Assembly: GCA_947260005.1 (NCBI GenBank)
Contig: CAMYOL010000007.1
Coordinates: 1-64,000, forward strand
Direction of reading: 5' to 3'
DNA from: an uncultured Ectothiorhodospiraceae bacterium
Lineage (GTDB): Bacteria; Pseudomonadota; Gammaproteobacteria; UBA6429; Thiohalophilaceae
Length of the DNA: 64,000 nt
Shown here one piece after another: positions 8,765 through 17,147 of this stretch. The translations under genes and the position numbers were made by a program. The first letter of the stretch is position 1. Every line of letters begins with the position of its first letter. The notes under the pieces are model-generated. The model saw only the letters and a program-made list of their open reading frames with translations. It made no database searches and was not told the DNA's origin.

Positions 8765-9625
8765 TTGACCTTAGCTGAGCCTTCTAAAATGATCACACGC
8801 GATCCGATCTCAGGAGTTGGGATCGGGTTGCGTGCTGAACACTATGAATACGTAAAACGTGAAAGGCCATCAATTCCCTGGTTTGAAGTCTTAATCGATA
8901 ACTACCTTGGACATGGTGGGCAAATACAACGACACCTGCAAGACTTCAGTGAACTATACCCGCTCACATTTCATGGCGTCGGTATGTCATTAGGATCGTG
9001 TGATCCATTGAATAAAACCTATCTTGACCTGTTAAAACAGGCTATACAAACCTATCAACCGGTTTTGGTCTCCGACCATTTATGCTGGACTGGATTCCAG
9101 CATGAATACGTTCATGATCTTTTACCCATGCCTTACACGGAAGAAGCAGCACATCATGTTGCCGACAGAATTAAACAGGCCCAGGATTATTTAGGCACTC
9201 AAATCCTGCTAGAAAATGTCTCGAGTTATATGCAATATCAAATATCGGACATGTCGGAAGCCGAATTTGTCGCCTATGTGTGCGTGCTCGCTGACTGTCA
9301 TTTACTCTTGGATATTAATAATATCTATGTCAGCGCCTTTAACCATCGATTTGATGCAAATGAATATCTAAGTTTGATGCCGACTGATCGGATTCAGGAA
9401 TTTCACCTGGCAGGCTATGAGGATCAGGATGATCATTTACTGGATACACATGGTCAGGCTATTCATCCCCCGGTTTGGGAGTTATTTAAGGATGCGATAA
9501 AGCGATTTGGTGCTCGGCCTACTTTAATAGAGTGGGACAATAACGTTCCCGAGTTTTCTGTGTTACAACAAGAAGCCGGTAAGGCCGAACTCATTCTCGA
9601 CCAGGAACAACATTATGCTGCCTGA
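8765..9625 (+). CDS. MNIO (DUF692) multinuclear iron peptide-modifying enzyme, BufB-like
   Basis: 286 aa TIM-barrel enzyme of the DUF692 family, which binds two or three iron ions and oxidatively modifies cysteines of precursor peptides. Likely metal ligands are visible in order: FHGVGMSLG, SDHLCW, ENVSSYM, DINNIYVSA, HLAGYED, DTHGQ and LIEWDNN. The gene starts 2 nt after the precursor stop from TTG (8765); an ATG at 8789 lacks a ribosome site, so the start is uncertain. It overlaps the DUF2063 gene by 11 nt. Substrate assignment to the adjacent precursor rests on synteny. Confidence 0.92.
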   Translation: MTLAEPSKMITRDPISGVGIGLRAEHYEYVKRERPSIPWFEVLIDNYLGHGGQIQRHLQDFSELYPLTFHGVGMSLGSCDPLNKTYLDLLKQAIQTYQPVLVSDHLCWTGFQHEYVHDLLPMPYTEEAAHHVADRIKQAQDYLGTQILLENVSSYMQYQISDMSEAEFVAYVCVLADCHLLLDINNIYVSAFNHRFDANEYLSLMPTDRIQEFHLAGYEDQDDHLLDTHGQAIHPPVWELFKDAIKRFGARPTLIEWDNNVPEFSVLQQEAGKAELILDQEQHYAA

Positions 9626-10352
9626 ACTACAAAAACAATTTATGAATGGTCTGTTACGAAAAGACGCCCTCATACTCAAGCAACTCGACTCCCAGATACG
9701 CGATAGTCAGCAACAACTCAATATTTACCGTAACAGTTACCGGGGGGGGCTTCTCAAAGCGATGAAGGATATTTATCCCGTCACCGAACAATTGCTGGGT
9801 GAAACATTCTTTGAAGCCATGTGTCTGCGTTATATAGAACAAACCCCCTGCCAGTCATTCGATATTAATCAATATGGGGCTAATTTTTCTAAATTTACCG
9901 ATGCATTTAGCCCGGTCAAAGCACTCATCTACCTGCCCGATGTCATTCGCCTGGAATGGGCATGGCATCACGCCTATCAGGCAACCGAACCACCAGAACA
10001 TGACTTTTCGCCATTACTCAATTTTGATGAGACACAACTAGCTTCGCTCTATTTTTCACTGCAACCCTCAATGACATTGCTCGCTTCTCCTTATCCCGTT
10101 GATCTTATCTGGTCTGCTAATCAGATCACCGAGGGGGAGTCTGTTAATTTAGACGCTGGACCTCACCATCTGGTTATTTGGCGAACTGGCTTAAATTCGC
10201 ATATCGACACCGTAGACCTCGAGTTTTTTAACTTTTTGATCTTTATTCAGAATCACCACACACTCGGTGTCATACAGGAGAATGATCCTCAGTTTGAAGA
10301 GCATCTGGCAATCGGCCTGCAACGAGGATATTTTTCTCACTACCACTTCTAG
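9615..10352 (+). CDS. DUF2063 partner protein of MNIO enzyme, BufC-like
   Basis: 245 aa. The N-terminal part has the DUF2063 pattern YRNSYRGGLLKAMKDIYPVTEQLLGETFFEAM, containing the family-typical LLGExFF helix, followed by a second domain rich in strands. In known MNIO systems this partner binds the precursor leader and presents it to the enzyme. The ATG lies inside the end of the bufB-like gene (11-nt overlap), indicating translational coupling. The operon appears to end here; no DoxX gene follows, unlike some bufferin operons. Confidence 0.88.
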   Translation: MLPELQKQFMNGLLRKDALILKQLDSQIRDSQQQLNIYRNSYRGGLLKAMKDIYPVTEQLLGETFFEAMCLRYIEQTPCQSFDINQYGANFSKFTDAFSPVKALIYLPDVIRLEWAWHHAYQATEPPEHDFSPLLNFDETQLASLYFSLQPSMTLLASPYPVDLIWSANQITEGESVNLDAGPHHLVIWRTGLNSHIDTVDLEFFNFLIFIQNHHTLGVIQENDPQFEEHLAIGLQRGYFSHYHF

Positions 10353-10370
10353 CCTAAAGAAAGATTCAAA

Positions 10371-10384
10371 TTGATCTAGATCAA
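10371..10384 (+). promoter_or_regulatory. Perfect FNR/ANR box
   Basis: TTGATCTAGATCAA is an exact match to the FNR-family consensus TTGAT-N4-ATCAA. Its centre at 10377.5 would put a class II start site near 10419, and TAGAGT at 10407-10412 sits in the right place for a -10 element. It faces the small membrane protein gene at 10444. It implies induction at low oxygen by an FNR/ANR regulator not in the window. Confidence 0.8.
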
Positions 10385-10443
10385 TATCTGCCGCACACAG
10401 TTTGGTTAGAGTAATCTGATTGAAATAGCTGAGGAGGCTGATA

Positions 10444-10548
10444 ATGCACGCAGAAGATAAACAAATAGGTCAACGTGTTGGTTATACCGTACTAGTCATT
10501 ATCGCTGTCATGCTTGGACTTATTATTGCCGCCAATATAATTGGCTAA
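10444..10548 (+). CDS. 34-aa single-span membrane microprotein, FNR-controlled
   Basis: The short frame begins with ATG preceded by GAGGAGG (6-8 nt upstream). It encodes a charged N-terminus (MHAEDKQIGQRVGY) and one hydrophobic helix (TVLVIIAVMLGLIIAANIIG, residues 15-34) ending at TAA. Good ribosome site, membrane helix and a perfect FNR box 60 bp upstream together argue it is real. Function is unknown; small subunits or assembly factors of respiratory complexes are one possibility. It lies 91 bp behind the bufC-like gene but has its own promoter signals. Confidence 0.72.
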   Translation: MHAEDKQIGQRVGYTVLVIIAVMLGLIIAANIIG

Positions 10549-10590
10549 ATTTATTAAACACTTAGCAATATTTTAAAACCGGAAATTTAT

Positions 10591-10615
10591 AAAAAAACCG
10601 TCTAAATCGACGGTT
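10591..10615 (-). terminator. Rho-independent terminator of the PilZ gene
   Basis: Read on the minus strand, AACCGTC, a 6-nt loop and GACGGTT form a 7-bp stem followed by a T run (the A7 at 10591-10597). It lies 33 nt past the PilZ gene stop and between that gene and the convergent microprotein gene. Confidence 0.75.
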
Positions 10616-10647
10616 AAAATATATTTAGAGAGAAAAGAGTCGTCAGG

Positions 10648-10968
10648 TTACGCTTCCTTGTAGAAGCGCATACCGACATAAAACTGTTTGTCTTTATAGC
10701 GCCGGTGAACGACCTCACCCAGTGCGTCAAGTATATGAGTACGGCCATTGTTTCCGATGTTTAGTGAAACGTGTAATATGTCGCCTATATCACGAGGATT
10801 GGTTGACAGAAAACCAATGCCTTCCATTGAGAAATCAACACACATTAGCGACACTTTTTCACCCGCTGAAGTGGTGATACGGATAGGACGCTGAAATGGT
10901 ATGCGACGGCGTGTCCGTCGTTCACTCATCATCGAATTACCGCCTGCCTGTGATTGTTGACTATACAT
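10648..10968 (-). CDS. PilZ-domain cyclic-di-GMP-binding protein
   Basis: Single PilZ domain of about 106 aa. The c-di-GMP-binding signatures are present: an arginine-rich RRTRRRIPF stretch near residue 18 and DFSMEGIG near residue 47, with the C-terminal strand YVGMRFYKEA. The start is the ATG at 10968 with AGGA 9 nt upstream; ATGs nearer RRTRRR would also leave a complete domain. It is monocistronic. It could serve motility or type IV pilus control together with the FimX-like receptor at 40.0 kb. Confidence 0.88.
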   Translation of the reverse strand: MYSQQSQAGGNSMMSERRTRRRIPFQRPIRITTSAGEKVSLMCVDFSMEGIGFLSTNPRDIGDILHVSLNIGNNGRTHILDALGEVVHRRYKDKQFYVGMRFYKEA

Positions 10969-11308
10969 TTGCAATATCCTTGCATACGCCCATGGGCTTA
11001 TCGTAACACTGCTTTAAATTAAGTATATCTATTTATCAATAATTAACTGTTATTCTAACTCATTGATCTCAAAAAGTAATTAGTCCCAACCCGCCAAATA
11101 TCTATAAAAACCGACCGCCTATCTCGCTATTACCGGAACACTTCACTATTTATAACAAATTTTTACAATTAGCCGACTCTCTTGCCACGAAAATCAATTA
11201 ATTAGCATCTCGACAATATCGAATATTTTACATAAATGACCTAATTTATCCATTTACCTGCTGTTCCTTAATTTAGAGATTATACTTAAGAACGAAGGGC
11301 CACGTAAT
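10969..11308. other. Non-coding stretch upstream of PilZ gene
   Basis: About 340 bp of AT-rich sequence between the divergent PilZ gene and the frameshifted gene starting at 11309. I see no coding frame with good features, no RNA gene and no clear repeat. It presumably holds the promoters of both flanking genes. Confidence 0.5.
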
Positions 11309-11466
11309 ATGGGTCAAACAGGATCAAACCAATTAATCTAAATTCTCTACAATTACATCTCGAATATATCTACGACATACAGACTGGTTACAATATCGAT
11401 CAATTTGTATTTCATGATCCAGCTAGATTTGAGGCCTTCAAATCTGCCAGTAATAACCATAATACT
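11309..11466 (+). pseudogene. Frameshifted 5' portion of the gene at 11467
   Basis: An ATG at 11309 with GAAGG upstream encodes only ten residues (MGQTGSNQLI) before TAA at 11339-11341. The frame of the downstream gene is open from 11308 on, and reads sensibly (NSLQLHLEYIYDIQTGY then QFVFHDPARFEAF) right up to the ATG at 11467, but offers no ATG, GTG or TTG. A one-base deletion near 11335-11341 would explain both facts. It is either a real inactivating or programmed frameshift or a sequence error. Confidence 0.6.
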
Positions 11467-11994
11467 ATGGAATCATTGTTTGTCAGGGAAACGACTGAGG
11501 GTCTGGATTTGAGCCTCTATCTTAATAAATCAACAATTAAAGAATTAATTATCGACAATCCCCTGAAAAATTTACATCGAGGCAACCTCAATTCCTTTTG
11601 TTTAGCGGTCGAGGGTATCAGTCATTTCGTTTATCTGGTCTGGAGCGCGACTCATCAACGGCCGGTAACTCTACTAGAACTGGAACTTCAGGCTGAAGTT
11701 GATAAGTACATCCTGAGTGCATCGATATTGGCTGCACAGGCCAATGGAACATTACCAAAGAATCTATGCGAGTTGCTATTTGAAGAAATCTCATTTAATC
11801 AAGGTTTATCCCCAAAACAACAAAACCGATATGAACTCGCTAACCACTATGCGAAACTTTATTGCCGTAGCCTTCATAACAGATTACTTAATTTTGGAGA
11901 AAACCAATTGATTACAAAAGAAATAAGACGATTTTATCGGTTGTGGCATGAATATAAAGTAAAACGAATCAATTCGATACCACTAGTACATTAG
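11467..11994 (+). CDS. Conserved hypothetical protein, 5' end disrupted
   Basis: 175 aa from the first usable ATG. Coding sequence clearly continues about 50 codons upstream without a start (see 11309-11466), so the native protein is near 228 aa. The conserved core reads LHRGNLNSFCLAVEGISHFVYL followed by PVTLLELELQAEVDKYILS, and ends with an EIRRFYRLWHEYK helix. I recall similar uncharacterised gammaproteobacterial proteins but know no function. No membrane segment. Its 3' end overlaps the convergent DUF3301 gene by 4 nt. Confidence 0.6.
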   Translation: MESLFVRETTEGLDLSLYLNKSTIKELIIDNPLKNLHRGNLNSFCLAVEGISHFVYLVWSATHQRPVTLLELELQAEVDKYILSASILAAQANGTLPKNLCELLFEEISFNQGLSPKQQNRYELANHYAKLYCRSLHNRLLNFGENQLITKEIRRFYRLWHEYKVKRINSIPLVH

Positions 11995-12293
11995 ATTCGA
12001 TAGGTATCCATATACGTTTGTAAGATATCTTCACCCAGCATATCGATATGACCTTTATAACGCTGATCACCATCACTAGTGAACTCAAATACAAACCTGC
12101 GATATAAACCAATTCGCCCATTACGGTGTCGACTTAATCGCATTCGACGTAACGCGACAGTATCGTCTAATAACAACACATCATGTAACTGACAAAGACG
12201 TTTGCTTTCTTTATGTGCCACTTCTTTTGCACCGAGACCATCCCACCAGATCCAAACCATCACGGCAACAATAAATATTGCGAACCAGCCCAT
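11991..12293 (-). CDS. DUF3301 family membrane-anchored protein
   Basis: 100 aa from an ATG with GAGGA 6 nt upstream, starting 2 nt after the PP2C gene stop. The N-terminus is a membrane anchor (MGWFAIFIVAVMVWIWWDGL). The soluble part has the DUF3301 pattern: C-x-LHDVLLLDDTVALRRMRLSR and an FVFEFTSDGDQRYKGHIDMLG block. The function of the family is unknown. It is probably cotranscribed with the phosphatase upstream. Confidence 0.82.
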   Translation of the reverse strand: MGWFAIFIVAVMVWIWWDGLGAKEVAHKESKRLCQLHDVLLLDDTVALRRMRLSRHRNGRIGLYRRFVFEFTSDGDQRYKGHIDMLGEDILQTYMDTYRI

Positions 12294-12295
12294 AA

Positions 12296-13048
12296 TTAAT
12301 CCTCGGTTCGTCTGGCCCACAGCAACGTTTTATCGTCGCTGGTAACGGCATGTGTTTCTTGTCGTTTCAGTGTAGCGGTCAAGGCTTCGCTACCTTTTTC
12401 AGAATCGGTCTCCTGTAGAAATTTATCAACAGGAATAATAAAGCTGGGATCGATACTGGTAACTTGCTGATCGGTAACAAAACTCATCGCACCATCACTC
12501 ATTAATGTAATAATGTCGGTTTCAAGTGAGATTTCAGTAAATCTCAGGTGCTTATACCAATGGGGTTCGGTATAAAAAAAGGTTTTCGTGGCGGACTTCC
12601 CATTTTCAGGTTTGGAAATCATAGCGTCTTGCCATTGCTCATTGGTGACGGCCATAGCCAGACCATCACCAATATGGAAAAACAAACCAATTTCATCCGT
12701 AATAATAACACCAACGACGGTTGCATGATAACGCAGCATATCTTCATCAGAGATAACACCCGGCAAGGTATTACGTGCAGTTTTAATCGCAGTGCGAATC
12801 CAGAACTCCAACTCTTCTCGATCAGGGTGATGATCAGTGATGCTAAATTGAATTAATACTTCCTCACAAATGGTTTTCGCACCATGTTCAGCTCCAAAAT
12901 CACTATCAGCCGCTGATCCTGCGCCATCGCAAACCACAGCAATTAAAACACCATCATGTTTGAGCCAATAAAATGCATCTTGACACGGAGTTCCATTTGC
13001 CAGGTGTGAGCGACCACTCACTGAAGACGCGACGACTTTCCAATCCAT
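12296..13048 (-). CDS. PP2C-type serine/threonine protein phosphatase
   Basis: 250 aa PP2C-like domain. Metal-binding motifs are VVCDGAGSAADSDFGAEH (near residues 38-55), LMSDGAMSF (near 178) and a C-terminal DDKTLLWAR. The N-terminal WKVVASSVSGRSHLANGTPCQDAF matches the PP2C_2 subgroup that often travels with kinases and von Willebrand A proteins. No kinase is adjacent here, so its partner is unknown. ATG at 13048 is preferred over the TTG one codon earlier. Confidence 0.85.
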   Translation of the reverse strand: MDWKVVASSVSGRSHLANGTPCQDAFYWLKHDGVLIAVVCDGAGSAADSDFGAEHGAKTICEEVLIQFSITDHHPDREELEFWIRTAIKTARNTLPGVISDEDMLRYHATVVGVIITDEIGLFFHIGDGLAMAVTNEQWQDAMISKPENGKSATKTFFYTEPHWYKHLRFTEISLETDIITLMSDGAMSFVTDQQVTSIDPSFIIPVDKFLQETDSEKGSEALTATLKRQETHAVTSDDKTLLWARRTED

Positions 13049-13122
13049 CAATCTAAAATCTCGCTAGGTAAACGAATTTGTTTGCTGAGTAGTCACTTTT
13101 TTTATAATTATTGACCATATAA

Positions 13123-13605
13123 CTAAATCAATAAATATTTTTTAATTATGGATTGTGCAAACTTCGGATACGCAAACATATAATCTAATATTTCCTGATC
13201 ACTATACAGTTTGTAATCATTAAGTTCTTCGTTCAATGTAATTAGTCCCTGTGCGGTAACCGAAAAGACTATTAACAACTGGTTCTTGTCGGTAAAAATA
13301 AAATGGCCGATAAATTTTTCAAGCTCAGCCTCTAATCCTAATTCCTCTTTTACTTCGCGTAATACTGCCTGCTCCGGACGCTCATTCCGTTCCAGATATC
13401 CCGTAATAAATGAATATCGACCTTCAGGCCAAATAGCATTCTGTGCGAGTAATATCTTATCATTATATTTAACAATGGCAGCAACGACTGGAACAGGATT
13501 ATCCCAATTTACAAAACCGCATTCTGGTTGTTCACATAAGTAACGCTCGACATTATCAATACGTTTCCGCTGTAAACGTCCACCGCAATTAGGACAAAAA
13601 TTCAT
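13123..13605 (-). CDS. Nudix hydrolase with N-terminal zinc ribbon
   Basis: 160 aa. The N-terminus has zinc-ribbon cysteines (FCPNCGGRL and LCEQPECGF). The Nudix box GYLERNERPEQAVLREVKEELG fits G-x5-E-x7-REU-x-EE-x-G-U exactly. The combination resembles the C-terminal half of NudC-type NADH pyrophosphatases and related small zinc-ribbon Nudix enzymes, so a dinucleotide substrate is possible. It ends with LLI. It is 5 nt downstream of the mscS-like gene on the same strand and so likely cotranscribed. Confidence 0.88.
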   Translation of the reverse strand: MNFCPNCGGRLQRKRIDNVERYLCEQPECGFVNWDNPVPVVAAIVKYNDKILLAQNAIWPEGRYSFITGYLERNERPEQAVLREVKEELGLEAELEKFIGHFIFTDKNQLLIVFSVTAQGLITLNEELNDYKLYSDQEILDYMFAYPKFAQSIIKKYLLI

Positions 13606-13610
13606 TCGAA

Positions 13611-14156
13611 TTAATCTTTCTGATTGTCGTTTTCAACATTTATCAGATCACTATCCTCTGTCTGTACAATGATTGGATCAGTGAATAATTTAGAGTTTGG
13701 AATCAGTATTCTTTCCTGACCGGAATTCAAAACGGTATAGCGTAAGTCGATACCGCTCACAACCCCTTCAAAACTTCCGACCTTAATAATATTGCCAATT
13801 TGAAATGGGCGATAAAGTAATATCAATATGCCCGATAGTAGATTTGAGATCGTGTCTTTGAGGGCAAAACCTAGGGCAAAACCGGTTAATCCTAAACCTG
13901 CCACCAACGCAGAAATATTAACACCTAACGTTCCTAATGCTGTTAACAATCCTAAAATAAAAAAAACTATGCGATTCACGCGGTGTGTTAAAGAAACCAG
14001 GTTGGCATCAAGATCAAACCGAGCAGCACTGGTATTAATGATTTTAGTAATGGCACGACTGAGAATAAAAAAAGCAAGCAGAATCCCAACGGCAATACCA
14101 ATGTTCGGCATCCATTTTAAGAACATTGCAGTCAGATCTTGCAGGGTTATCTCCAT
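13611..14156 (-). CDS. Small MscS-family mechanosensitive channel
   Basis: 181 aa. There are three hydrophobic helices (residues 16-36, 57-80, 85-110). The pore-lining TM3 shows LVAGLGLTGFALGFALKDTISNLLSGILIL, with the Ala/Gly packing typical of MscS, and is followed by the beta domain (RPFQIGNIIKVGSFEGVV, RILIPNSKLFTDPI). The C-terminal alpha/beta part is short compared with E. coli MscS (286 aa), as in the minimal MscS homologues. It protects against hypo-osmotic shock. Confidence 0.88.
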   Translation of the reverse strand: MEITLQDLTAMFLKWMPNIGIAVGILLAFFILSRAITKIINTSAARFDLDANLVSLTHRVNRIVFFILGLLTALGTLGVNISALVAGLGLTGFALGFALKDTISNLLSGILILLYRPFQIGNIIKVGSFEGVVSGIDLRYTVLNSGQERILIPNSKLFTDPIIVQTEDSDLINVENDNQKD

Positions 14157-14203
14157 AAAGGTAATAGTATATTGATTCCCGTTTGTTGGTAAAGTATAAA
14201 CAC

Positions 14204-14246
14204 AAAAAAGGCGGCCCCAATTACTATAATTACAGGCCGCCTTTTT
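14204..14246 (-). terminator. Bidirectional stem-loop terminator after htpG
   Basis: A6-GGCGGCC (14205-14216) pairs with GGCCGCC-T5 (14235-14246). On the minus strand the stem is followed by a T run, 17 nt past the htpG stop. It separates htpG from the mscS gene downstream on the same strand. Confidence 0.88.
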
Positions 14247-14262
14247 ATGCGTTGGTTAAGTA

Positions 14263-16146
14263 TTACAAAGCCAATAGACCGTTCATTCGTTTAACAAATC
14301 CAACCGGATCATCAAGTTGACCGCCCTCACTTAACATCGCTTGATCAAACAACAAATATGACCAGTCGCTAAAGCTTTCGTCATCACTCATATCTTTTAA
14401 TTGCTGCACAATTTTATGATCAGGATTAATCTCAAGAATCGGATGAACATCCGGCAGACTGTGTCCGGCCTGTTTCAGGATCTTTTGCATACTCACCGCC
14501 ATATCCTGTTCTTCCACTACAAGACATGAAGGCGAATCCGTTAACCGATTAGAGATACGAACTTCTTTAACTTTTTCACCTAATATACCTTTCATCTTCT
14601 CTAACAAATCTTTGTAGTCTTTAGTCGCTTCTTCAGCTTTTTCTTTATCTTTCTTGTCTTCCAGCTCACCAAGATCAACTTCGCCTTTGGCAATGGAGGC
14701 AAATTTCTTTTCACTGTACTCATCAAGATAAGACATCATCCATTCATCAACCCGATCATGCATCAGAAGAACTTCAATGTCTTTTTTCTTAAACAGCTCT
14801 AGATGGGGAGAATTCCTGATCGCGTTATAGGATTCACCTGTAATATAGTAAATCTTATCCTGATCCGGTTTCATTCGGGCAATGTAATCATCCAATGATA
14901 CGTTCTGAATATCGCTGTCATTATGGGTAGAACTAAACCGCATTAACTTGGCAATTTTTTCTTTATTGGCAAAATCTTCAGCAGGTCCTTCTTTAATAAC
15001 CCGGCCAAATTCAGACCAGAATGTTGCATACTGTTCTTGGTCATCCTTGGCCATTTTCTCTAAAACACCTAAGATTCGTTTAACGCCACCATTTCGAATC
15101 GAATCAATATGTTTATTTCGTTGTAAGATCTCACGCGAAACATTTAATGGTAAATCTGCAGAATCGACTACACCGCGAACAAAACGCAGATAATTTGGCA
15201 TCAATTGTTCAGCATCATCCATGATAAACACGCGCTTCACATACAGTTTGATTCCATGGCGTTGGTCTCGTTCAAACAAGTCAAATGGTGCACGTTTAGG
15301 TAAATAAAATAAAGTTGTATAAGACTGTGTGCCCTCAACATGATTATGTATCCAGCTGATCGGGTCCTCGAAATCATGTGAGACATGCTTATAGAATTCT
15401 TTATATTCATCGTCACTGATTTCTGACTTTGAGCGAGCCCATAAAGCCGAGGCCTTATTGATCGTTTCAAATTCATCAGTATCCTCACCTTTGTCATCCT
15501 GCTTGACCATTTCAATTGGCAAAGAGATGTGATCAGAATATTTTGTTAACACGCTGCGTAATCTAAATGGCTCTAAAAATTCTTTTTCTTCATCACGCAA
15601 ATGCAAGGTAATCGTCGTTCCACGCTTGTCACGTTCAATATTTTCAATATTGTACTCACCTTCACCACTCGACTCCCAGCGTACGCCTTCATCCTTAGCT
15701 AAACCTGCCCGGCGTGTTTCAAGGGTAACTTTATCAGCAACAATAAAAGAAGAATAAAATCCGACTCCAAACTGGCCAATCATATTTGAGTCTTTGGCCT
15801 CGTCACCGGTTAATTTTTCTAGAAATTTTTTCGTACCGGAATTGGCAATCGTACCAATATTTTCGGTGACTTCATCACGGCTCATACCGACGCCATTATC
15901 CGTTAAACTAATCGTGTTTTTATCTTTATCATATTCAACATGTATTTTTAGTTCGGAATCATCTTCATATAACTTACTATCGGATAACGCTTCGAAACGT
16001 AATTTGTCACAGGCATCGGAGGCATTGGAAATTAGCTCGCGAAGAAATATCTCTTTGTTCGAATACAGGGAATGGATCATGAGGTGCAATAATTGCTTTA
16101 CCTCAGTCTGGAAACTCAGGGTCTCTTTTTTGGTATCCACACTCAT
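14263..16146 (-). CDS. htpG: Heat-shock protein 90 chaperone HtpG
   Basis: 627 aa, the usual length of bacterial Hsp90. The GHKL ATPase N domain shows [26 protein letters not shown] and [15 protein letters not shown]. The middle domain contains [15 protein letters not shown] and the C-terminal dimerisation domain follows. The ATG has AAGGAG 9 nt upstream. A strong sigma-32 promoter match lies 47-74 bp upstream and a stem-loop terminator downstream, so it is a single heat-shock gene. Confidence 0.97.
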   Translation of the reverse strand: MSVDTKKETLSFQTEVKQLLHLMIHSLYSNKEIFLRELISNASDACDKLRFEALSDSKLYEDDSELKIHVEYDKDKNTISLTDNGVGMSRDEVTENIGTIANSGTKKFLEKLTGDEAKDSNMIGQFGVGFYSSFIVADKVTLETRRAGLAKDEGVRWESSGEGEYNIENIERDKRGTTITLHLRDEEKEFLEPFRLRSVLTKYSDHISLPIEMVKQDDKGEDTDEFETINKASALWARSKSEISDDEYKEFYKHVSHDFEDPISWIHNHVEGTQSYTTLFYLPKRAPFDLFERDQRHGIKLYVKRVFIMDDAEQLMPNYLRFVRGVVDSADLPLNVSREILQRNKHIDSIRNGGVKRILGVLEKMAKDDQEQYATFWSEFGRVIKEGPAEDFANKEKIAKLMRFSSTHNDSDIQNVSLDDYIARMKPDQDKIYYITGESYNAIRNSPHLELFKKKDIEVLLMHDRVDEWMMSYLDEYSEKKFASIAKGEVDLGELEDKKDKEKAEEATKDYKDLLEKMKGILGEKVKEVRISNRLTDSPSCLVVEEQDMAVSMQKILKQAGHSLPDVHPILEINPDHKIVQQLKDMSDDESFSDWSYLLFDQAMLSEGGQLDDPVGFVKRMNGLLAL

Positions 16147-16192
16147 GGGTGGGGTCTCCTTAATACTTATTTATAGGAATGAATTTGAGCTT

Positions 16193-16220
16193 AAATAGGG
16201 CCAAAAAAGCGGGTTTCAAG
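16193..16220 (-). promoter_or_regulatory. Sigma-32 heat-shock promoter of htpG
   Basis: On the minus strand CTTGAAA (16214-16220) matches the sigma-32 -35 consensus exactly. After a 13-nt spacer, CCCTATTT (16193-16200) matches 7 of 8 positions of CCCCATNT, the N being free. The spacing is within the normal 13-15 nt. Confidence 0.8.
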
Positions 16221-16249
16221 GCCTCTGCGGCCGATGAAGATGAGATAAC

Positions 16250-17050
16250 TCAGGGAAGATGCAAATAGGGCAGTATGCGGGTAGCAATCTCCTCGACCGA
16301 ACGCTGTGTGACTTCACAGGTCGGAATTCGATTTTCCCGGTATAAAATGCCTATCTGGTTGACCTCATACTGGCATTGTTTAATGGAAGCGTACTCACTG
16401 TCGGGACGACGGACTTCGCGAATCTGGTGCAATCGCTCTGCCGAAATGCTCAGGCCAAAAAGACGATCATGCCGTTGAGCTAACACTTTTGGTAAGCGCA
16501 TTAACTCAAAATCCTCTTCAACCAGCGGATAATTTGCGGCATAAACACCGTACTGCATGGCCAGGTACAGACAAGTCGGCGTCTTGCCGGAGCGAGAGGG
16601 CCCAATGAGTATGATATCAGCCCGATCCAGTTGCTTGGTGGTTATTCCATCATCATTAAGCAAGGCAAAATTCACCGCATCCATTCGATGTTCATAGTGT
16701 TTATCCGGCCCCTGGCCATGAGTATGGCCGAGTGCAGAGCTTGCCTGGGTTCGCAGAATTTCCTCCAATGGGGTTAAAAATTCACCCATCAGGTCAAACA
16801 CATGAGCATCGGTTTTACTCAATTTTGCGCGCAACTGACCATCAACGAGGGTACTAAAAATAAGTGGCCTGAGTTCACTTTCGTTATCACTAATGCTTTG
16901 GCACAGATTCTCGACTTTATTGAGTGAATCAACGTAACGTAGCGTTGTGTATTCAAATCTTAAATCCTGAAATTGTGACAACAGGCTATGGCCCAACGCC
17001 TCAACGGTGATGCCAGTACTGTCCGATACAAAATAAACTTGTCTCTTCAT
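16250..17050 (-). CDS. ppsR: PEP synthase regulatory kinase/pyrophosphorylase PpsR
   Basis: 266 aa from the ATG at 17050, with GGAGGAG 12 nt upstream; earlier in-frame starts would add residues not seen in the family. It starts KRQVYFVSDSTGITVEALGHSLLSQF, the DUF299 signature, and has the P-loop-like GPSRSGKTPTCLYLA near residue 150. The family inactivates PEP synthase by ADP-dependent phosphorylation of a threonine and reverses it with phosphate. It is divergent from ppsA, the enzyme it controls. Confidence 0.95.
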   Translation of the reverse strand: MKRQVYFVSDSTGITVEALGHSLLSQFQDLRFEYTTLRYVDSLNKVENLCQSISDNESELRPLIFSTLVDGQLRAKLSKTDAHVFDLMGEFLTPLEEILRTQASSALGHTHGQGPDKHYEHRMDAVNFALLNDDGITTKQLDRADIILIGPSRSGKTPTCLYLAMQYGVYAANYPLVEEDFELMRLPKVLAQRHDRLFGLSISAERLHQIREVRRPDSEYASIKQCQYEVNQIGILYRENRIPTCEVTQRSVEEIATRILPYLHLP

Positions 17051-17147
17051 ATTTTTGTCATACTCCTCCATAATCATAGTAGGCTCTATATAAGTTGCCA
17101 AGATAAAACGGAATTGACATGTTTAGCATTAAAAATATCAAATCACC

